From Candidatus Tagabacteria bacterium CG_4_10_14_0_2_um_filter_40_13 (GTDB lineage Bacteria; Patescibacteriota; Minisyncoccia; GCA-002779875), in NCBI GenBank assembly GCA_002792165.1, contig PFNV01000030.1, positions 1 through 23,248 of the forward strand: a stretch of DNA of 23,248 bases, given 5' to 3'. Shown here in pieces: positions 20,217-23,248 of the stretch (positions are counted from its first letter, which is position 1; every line of letters begins with the position of its first letter). The notes under the pieces are model-generated. The model saw only the letters and a program-made list of their open reading frames with translations, was not told the DNA's origin and made no database searches. A program made the position numbers and the translations under genes.

Positions 20217-20258
20217 ATTGGAAGTTTCTAATTCGAAGTTTTAAATTGGAAGTTTTAA
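20217..20258 (+). repeat. Three 14-nt tandem repeats upstream of rpsP
   Basis: Units ATTGGAAGTTTCTA (20217-20230), ATTCGAAGTTTTAA (20231-20244) and ATTGGAAGTTTTAA (20245-20258) differ at one to three positions. They lie 23 nt before the rpsP -35 box. They could bind a regulator or be simple expansion. Confidence 0.7.
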
Positions 20259-20280
20259 TAATATTGCTTTTTCTATTCTG

Positions 20281-20309
20281 TTGACTTGCCGAAATCGGCG
20301 GGCTATCAT
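20281..20309 (+). promoter_or_regulatory. Promoter of rpsP
   Basis: TTGACT (20281-20286), 17-nt spacer and TATCAT (20304-20309). The start near 20316 is one base before the ATG at 20317. The spacer contains the palindrome GCCGAAATCGGC. Confidence 0.7.
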
Positions 20310-20316
20310 TATCCAT

Positions 20317-20577
20317 ATGCTAAAAATACGGCTTCAAAGAGTGGGAAGAAGCAAAGACCCGAGTTTTCGGCTGATTTTGACTGATTCGCGAAAGCCGCCG
20401 CGAAGCGGGAAGCGCCTGGAACTTCTCGGTTCTTATGACGCGAGAAGGGGCAGTCCGCAATTTAAAACGGAAAGAATAAAACATTGGCTTAGTAAAGGCG
20501 CGCAAACTTCCGAAACAGCAAATAATTTGCTGGTGGATGCTAAAATAATAGAAGGCAAAAAGAAAAAAGTAAGATAA
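20317..20577 (+). CDS. rpsP: Small ribosomal subunit protein bS16
   Basis: bS16 is a small 30S assembly protein. The sequence MLKIRLQRVGRSKDPSFRLILTDSR is the conserved family start, followed by LELLGSYDARRG and ERIKHWLSKGAQTSETANNLL, for 86 aa, the usual length. I use the ATG at 20317; the TTG at 20281 is in frame but is the -35 box of the promoter, which predicts a near-leaderless transcript. It heads a unit with a small membrane protein 6 nt downstream and a DUF4015 protein. The usual partners rimM and trmD do not follow. Confidence 0.96.
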   Translation: MLKIRLQRVGRSKDPSFRLILTDSRKPPRSGKRLELLGSYDARRGSPQFKTERIKHWLSKGAQTSETANNLLVDAKIIEGKKKKVR

Positions 20578-20583
20578 AAATTT

Positions 20584-20856
20584 ATGTGGCAAATTTGGAT
20601 TAGCGGTATTTTGGGGCTTTGGGTCATATTGCTTGCTTTTTTGGATTTTTCATCGACATTGACCATGTTTTTTTTGATCGCGACCGGCGCGGTTCTTGCC
20701 GTCATCAATTTTTGGATGCTTACACTTATCAAAGCTCCTCAAAGGCGGCATCCTGATTTCGAGATTCTTCCGCCCGAGCCGCCGGAATCGGTTCCTGTAA
20801 AACAGAACAATGAATCGGCGCGGGAATCCGAAAATAACACCCCGCAAAATAATTGA
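20584..20856 (+). CDS. Small hypothetical membrane protein (90 aa)
   Basis: Not a family I can name. Two hydrophobic helices are clear: about residues 4-24 (IWISGILGLWVILLAFLDF) and 29-49 (MFFLIATGAVLAVINFWML). The layout, with a short aromatic turn between helices, recalls SPW-type two-helix repeats. After them comes a hydrophilic Pro/Glu/Asn-rich tail of ~40 residues (PPEPPESVPVKQ and on), likely cytoplasmic and disordered. The gene starts 6 nt after rpsP, and its TGA overlaps the ATG of the DUF4015 gene by one base, so all three are probably one mRNA. The tight overlap suggests a functional link with the DUF4015 protein at the membrane. Confidence 0.75.
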   Translation: MWQIWISGILGLWVILLAFLDFSSTLTMFFLIATGAVLAVINFWMLTLIKAPQRRHPDFEILPPEPPESVPVKQNNESARESENNTPQNN

Positions 20857-22007
20857 TGTTTCTTATTAAACCCAAAAAGCTTTTAATGGTTGCCGTTATA
20901 TTTTTTATTGGAGCAACTATTTTTATTTTTTCCAGGAAACAAGTTCCCATATCAATAGAATATACCGCTTCTTCTTCTGCCCTAAATAGCGTAAATATTC
21001 CCGCGCCAAAAAGAACGCCGACGCATATTTCTACGCCCAAGCCGGTTAAAGGAATTTATATGACCAGCTGGGTGGCGGGTACCAAAGATTGGCGCCAAAG
21101 GATGGTGAAATTAATAGAAGAAACGGAACTCAATTCCATTGTCATTGACATTAAAGATTATTCCGGCCATATTTCTTTCGAGGTTTCCGATCCGGTTCTT
21201 AAGGAGACAGGCGCGGTTGAAAATCGCATTCCCGATATCCGAGAATTCATAGAGATTCTCCATGGTAAAAATATTTACGCCATTGCCCGCATCAGCGTTT
21301 TTCAGGACGCTTATCTTGCGAAAAAGAGGCCCGACTTGGCGGTAAAACGCAAAGACGGCAGAGTTTGGAAAGATTACAAAGGAATAGCCTGGCTCAATCC
21401 TGTTTCCCGCGAAGTTTGGGATTACACCATAAAAGTTTCCAAAGAAGCGGAGGTCGTCGGCTTTGACGAACTGAATTTTGATTACATCCGTTATCCGTCG
21501 GACGGGAATATGAAAGATATTGTTTTGCCGTATGCCGACGGCGCTAAAAACAAAGCGGAATCAATGAGAGTTTTTTTCGCCTATCTGGAAAAAGAATTGC
21601 GGCCTCTGAAAATCCCGCTTTCCGCGGATATGTTCGGTTTTGTCACTACGCATACCGATGATTTGAACATCGGCCAGATTTTGGAATACGCGGAGCCGTA
21701 TTTCGATTATATTTCGCCGATGGTTTATCCTTCGCATTATCCTCCGAATTATGACGGATTCAAAAACCCGGCCGACCATCCCTATGAAGTTATTTATCAC
21801 GCCATGGTAAGTTCTTCAGAAAGGTTGCTGGCCGCGACTTCCAGTCCCTCAAAATTGAGGCCTTGGCTGCAGGATTTTGACTTGGGCGCGACCTATACCG
21901 TCGAAATGATCCGTAAAGAAAAACAGGCGGTCTACGACGTCGGCCTGGATAGTTGGTTGCTCTGGGACCCGGCAAATAAATATACAAGAGGAGCGCTGGA
22001 CATTTAA
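20856..22007 (+). CDS. DUF4015 protein, putative membrane-anchored glycoside hydrolase
   Basis: The 383-aa protein has an N-terminal anchor (basic KPKK, then LLMVAVIFFIGATIFIF at about 10-26), a Ser/Thr/Pro-rich spacer, and from about residue 64 a TIM-barrel-like domain of the DUF4015 type, classed as putative glycosyl hydrolase. Family-like blocks are VKGIYMTSWVAG, ELNSIVIDIKDYSGHISFE, IYAIARISVFQD, WLNPVSREVWDYTI, VGFDELNFDYIRYPSDG, ADMFGFVTTHTDD and YFDYISPMVYPSHYP. The acidic stretch FDELNFDYIRYP lies where such barrels keep catalytic acids. It should face outside the cytoplasm and may act on cell-wall or surface glycans; substrate unknown. The ATG overlaps the previous stop; an in-frame TTG one codon earlier is less likely. 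The end holds the -35 box of the next promoter. Confidence 0.88.
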   Translation: MFLIKPKKLLMVAVIFFIGATIFIFSRKQVPISIEYTASSSALNSVNIPAPKRTPTHISTPKPVKGIYMTSWVAGTKDWRQRMVKLIEETELNSIVIDIKDYSGHISFEVSDPVLKETGAVENRIPDIREFIEILHGKNIYAIARISVFQDAYLAKKRPDLAVKRKDGRVWKDYKGIAWLNPVSREVWDYTIKVSKEAEVVGFDELNFDYIRYPSDGNMKDIVLPYADGAKNKAESMRVFFAYLEKELRPLKIPLSADMFGFVTTHTDDLNIGQILEYAEPYFDYISPMVYPSHYPPNYDGFKNPADHPYEVIYHAMVSSSERLLAATSSPSKLRPWLQDFDLGATYTVEMIRKEKQAVYDVGLDSWLLWDPANKYTRGALDI

Positions 22008-22024
22008 TTTATTTCTAATATCAT
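21997..22024 (+). promoter_or_regulatory. Promoter of the AbiE-like pair
   Basis: TGGACA (21997-22002, five of six bases of the -35 consensus), 16-nt spacer and TATCAT (22019-22024). The -35 lies in the last codons of the DUF4015 gene. The predicted start near 22031 is next to the inverted repeat 22033-22047. Confidence 0.6.
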
Positions 22025-22032
22025 AGAAATGA

Positions 22033-22047
22033 GGCTAAAAATTAGCC
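22033..22047. promoter_or_regulatory. Putative operator, inverted repeat
   Basis: GGCTAA and TTAGCC with AAA between, located at about +3 to +17 of the predicted transcript and 12 nt before the antitoxin-like gene. AbiEi-type antitoxins repress their own operon by binding inverted repeats at the promoter, so this is a good operator candidate. It could instead act as an RNA hairpin. Confidence 0.5.
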
Positions 22048-22059
22048 GATAAAAACGAA

Positions 22060-22644
22060 ATGACCAAAAAAGAGATTATCTGGCGAGAAATTTTATTTCA
22101 AGCGATTGAACGAAAAAACCGCCAACTGACGCAAAAAGATTTGGCGGCTAAATTTGGTTTTTCCTTAAGTACGGTTTTTAACGCCCTTAAAGCGCCAAGA
22201 CAAACTGGCGTCATCAAAGTCACCGGCCGTAATTTTCACATTATTGACATTGAAAAATTCCTTTATCTTTGGGCGACAGCGAGAAATTTAAGAAAAGATA
22301 TCATTTATCAGACCAGAGCCGATTTGCCGGTTTTTGATATAGAAGGACAAATGCCGCCCTTGGTTGTTTATGCCGCTTATTCTGCATATCGTTTCAAGTT
22401 TCAAGAAGCGCCTGCCGACTACGATAAAGTTTATATATACGCGCTTGATTTGGAGGAAATTAAAAAAAGATTTCCCGCGGTTAAAACAAAAACGTCCAAT
22501 TTAATAGTTTTAAAAGAAGACGAATTTATAAAAAATTACGGCCAGACGGCGACTTTGGCGCAAACCTTCGTTGATTTATGGAATTTGCCCGAATGGTACG
22601 CCAAGGATTTTTTAGAAGCTACGAGAAGAAAAATATTTATATAA
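22060..22644 (+). CDS. AbiEi-like winged-helix antitoxin/regulator
   Basis: The 194-aa protein has an N-terminal winged helix-turn-helix (about 10-65: NRQLTQKDLAAKFGFSLSTV and FNALKAPRQTGVIKVTGRNF). The C-terminal domain includes LVVYAAYSAYRFKF, KVYIYALDLEEIKKRF and a final block TATLAQTFVDLWNLPEWYA, which recalls the T-x2-D-L stretch of AbiEi proteins. AbiEi is the antitoxin and repressor of type IV AbiE systems, which also give phage resistance by abortive infection in some hosts. The neighbour 4 nt downstream is a nucleotidyltransferase of AbiEii type, in the expected order, and an inverted repeat lies at the promoter. The HTH call is firm; the AbiEi call rests mostly on context. Confidence 0.72.
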   Translation: MTKKEIIWREILFQAIERKNRQLTQKDLAAKFGFSLSTVFNALKAPRQTGVIKVTGRNFHIIDIEKFLYLWATARNLRKDIIYQTRADLPVFDIEGQMPPLVVYAAYSAYRFKFQEAPADYDKVYIYALDLEEIKKRFPAVKTKTSNLIVLKEDEFIKNYGQTATLAQTFVDLWNLPEWYAKDFLEATRRKIFI

Positions 22645-22648
22645 ATTT

Positions 22649-23248
22649 ATGCCGGAGTTTTATCAAGATTTAATAATCGAGAAAAGCTATAAACTTCTTC
22701 AGGATTTAAAACGGGAGTTTGATTTCATTCTCATCGGCGGCTGGGCAGTTTTTTTGTATACAAAAGCCCTCAAATCAAAAGACATTGATTTGGTTGTTCA
22801 ATATGAAGCGCTGGAGCAGCTAAGAAAAAAATATTCTTTGACGAAAAATGAACGCCTGAAAAAATACGAAATTAAACAGGAAGAAATCGATATTGATATC
22901 TATTTGCCTCATTATTCAGATTTGGGTTTGCCGGTTGAGGAAATAGGGGATTATGCGGTTGGGCGAGAAGGTTTTAAGGTGCCAAAAATTGAGATACTTT
23001 TAATTTTAAAACAATTTGTTTTTTCCAAACGCCAAGGTACCGTCAAAGGCGAAAAAGACCGGCTTGATATTTTGAGTTTACTTAAAACAGACGAGATAGA
23101 CTGGATTTTTTATCAGGAATTATCGAAGAAATATAAACTGGAGGATTTTAAAAATAAATTGGCGGCCTTACTTAAGGAAACAAAACGAGCATCGGAGCTT
23201 GGCTTAAACGAGTATCTTATGGCAAAATTGAGAAAAAAAGTATTGGAG
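22649..23248 (+). CDS. AbiEii-like nucleotidyltransferase, partial (cut by window end)
   Basis: The frame runs 200 codons from ATG at 22649 with no stop before the window ends. The nucleotidyltransferase core is clear: FILIGGWAVFLYTKAL (G30, G31), then KSKDIDLVV (D45, D47), and EIDIDIYLP (D81, D83) supplying the third acid. A later KGEKDRLDILSLL matches the K-D-x2-D type motif of AbiEii and related DUF1814 enzymes. AbiEii is a toxin that uses nucleotides (GTP binding in the lactococcal protein; relatives modify tRNA 3' ends). Other options are a MNT-type HEPN/MNT system or an aminoglycoside-resistance-like enzyme. The partner upstream favours an AbiE-type toxin-antitoxin pair. There are 4 nt between the two genes. 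Confidence 0.8.
   Translation, partial: MPEFYQDLIIEKSYKLLQDLKREFDFILIGGWAVFLYTKALKSKDIDLVVQYEALEQLRKKYSLTKNERLKKYEIKQEEIDIDIYLPHYSDLGLPVEEIGDYAVGREGFKVPKIEILLILKQFVFSKRQGTVKGEKDRLDILSLLKTDEIDWIFYQELSKKYKLEDFKNKLAALLKETKRASELGLNEYLMAKLRKKVLE

Noticed and set aside
20281..20316. rpsP start at the in-frame TTG at 20281
   Set aside because: TTGACT is the -35 box at 17 nt from TATCAT, and bS16 proteins begin at the MLKIRLQR stretch.

Overview
The window looks like a chromosomal segment of a Candidate Phyla Radiation bacterium (Patescibacteria, probably Parcubacteria-like). This is inferred from gene content and not from a marker-gene tree. The grounds are reduced housekeeping proteins (a PheT without its tRNA-binding domain, a ThrRS without the TGS domain, a ~770-residue SMC), a PaaX-HTH/Cas2-fold protein and a DUF4015 protein of types common in that group, A+T-rich DNA, dense short palindromes and very short intergenic gaps.

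Layout. (1) 1-1084: ssb and rpsF, minus strand, overlapping by 3 nt. They diverge from (2) 1085-6433: pheS-pheT-gyrB, plus strand; gyrB carries a 135-residue mini-intein in its TOPRIM domain. (3) 6434-6855: a ~90-nt palindromic repeat, a bidirectional terminator and a 50-codon ORF. (4) 6856-8589: thrS, minus. (5) 8678-9542: a small membrane protein and a NYN-domain protein, plus, converging on dnaE (9630-12833, minus) across a bidirectional terminator. (6) 12834-13985: an unrecognised 253-aa protein with its own promoter, structured leader, strong ribosome binding site and terminator, bracketed by two similar palindromes. (7) 14051-18985: rnhB, rpmF, a nusB-Nudix fusion, rnc and smc, plus strand; an RNA-processing/ribosome/chromosome operon. 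(8) 19037-20161: small genes and a PaaX/Cas2-fold gene flanked by a 22-nt direct repeat. (9) 20281-22007: rpsP, a small membrane protein and a DUF4015 protein. (10) 21997-23248: an AbiEi/AbiEii-like pair, the second gene cut by the window edge.

Three themes stand out. First, hairpin-forming elements sit in frame inside essential genes: a ~92-nt element in rnhB, which has a second intergenic copy after gyrB with compensatory stem changes, and several palindromes in smc. Second, many genes have a -10 box so close to the start codon that the mRNA should be leaderless or nearly so (rpsF, pheS, thrS, dnaE, rnhB, the PaaX-like gene, rpsP). A minority (the 50-codon ORF, the 253-aa gene, the 78-aa gene) have clear Shine-Dalgarno sequences. 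Third, domain architectures are unusual: NusB fused to Nudix, SMC with no visible hinge, and a minimal intein in GyrB.

No rRNA, tRNA, CRISPR array or transposase gene was seen.
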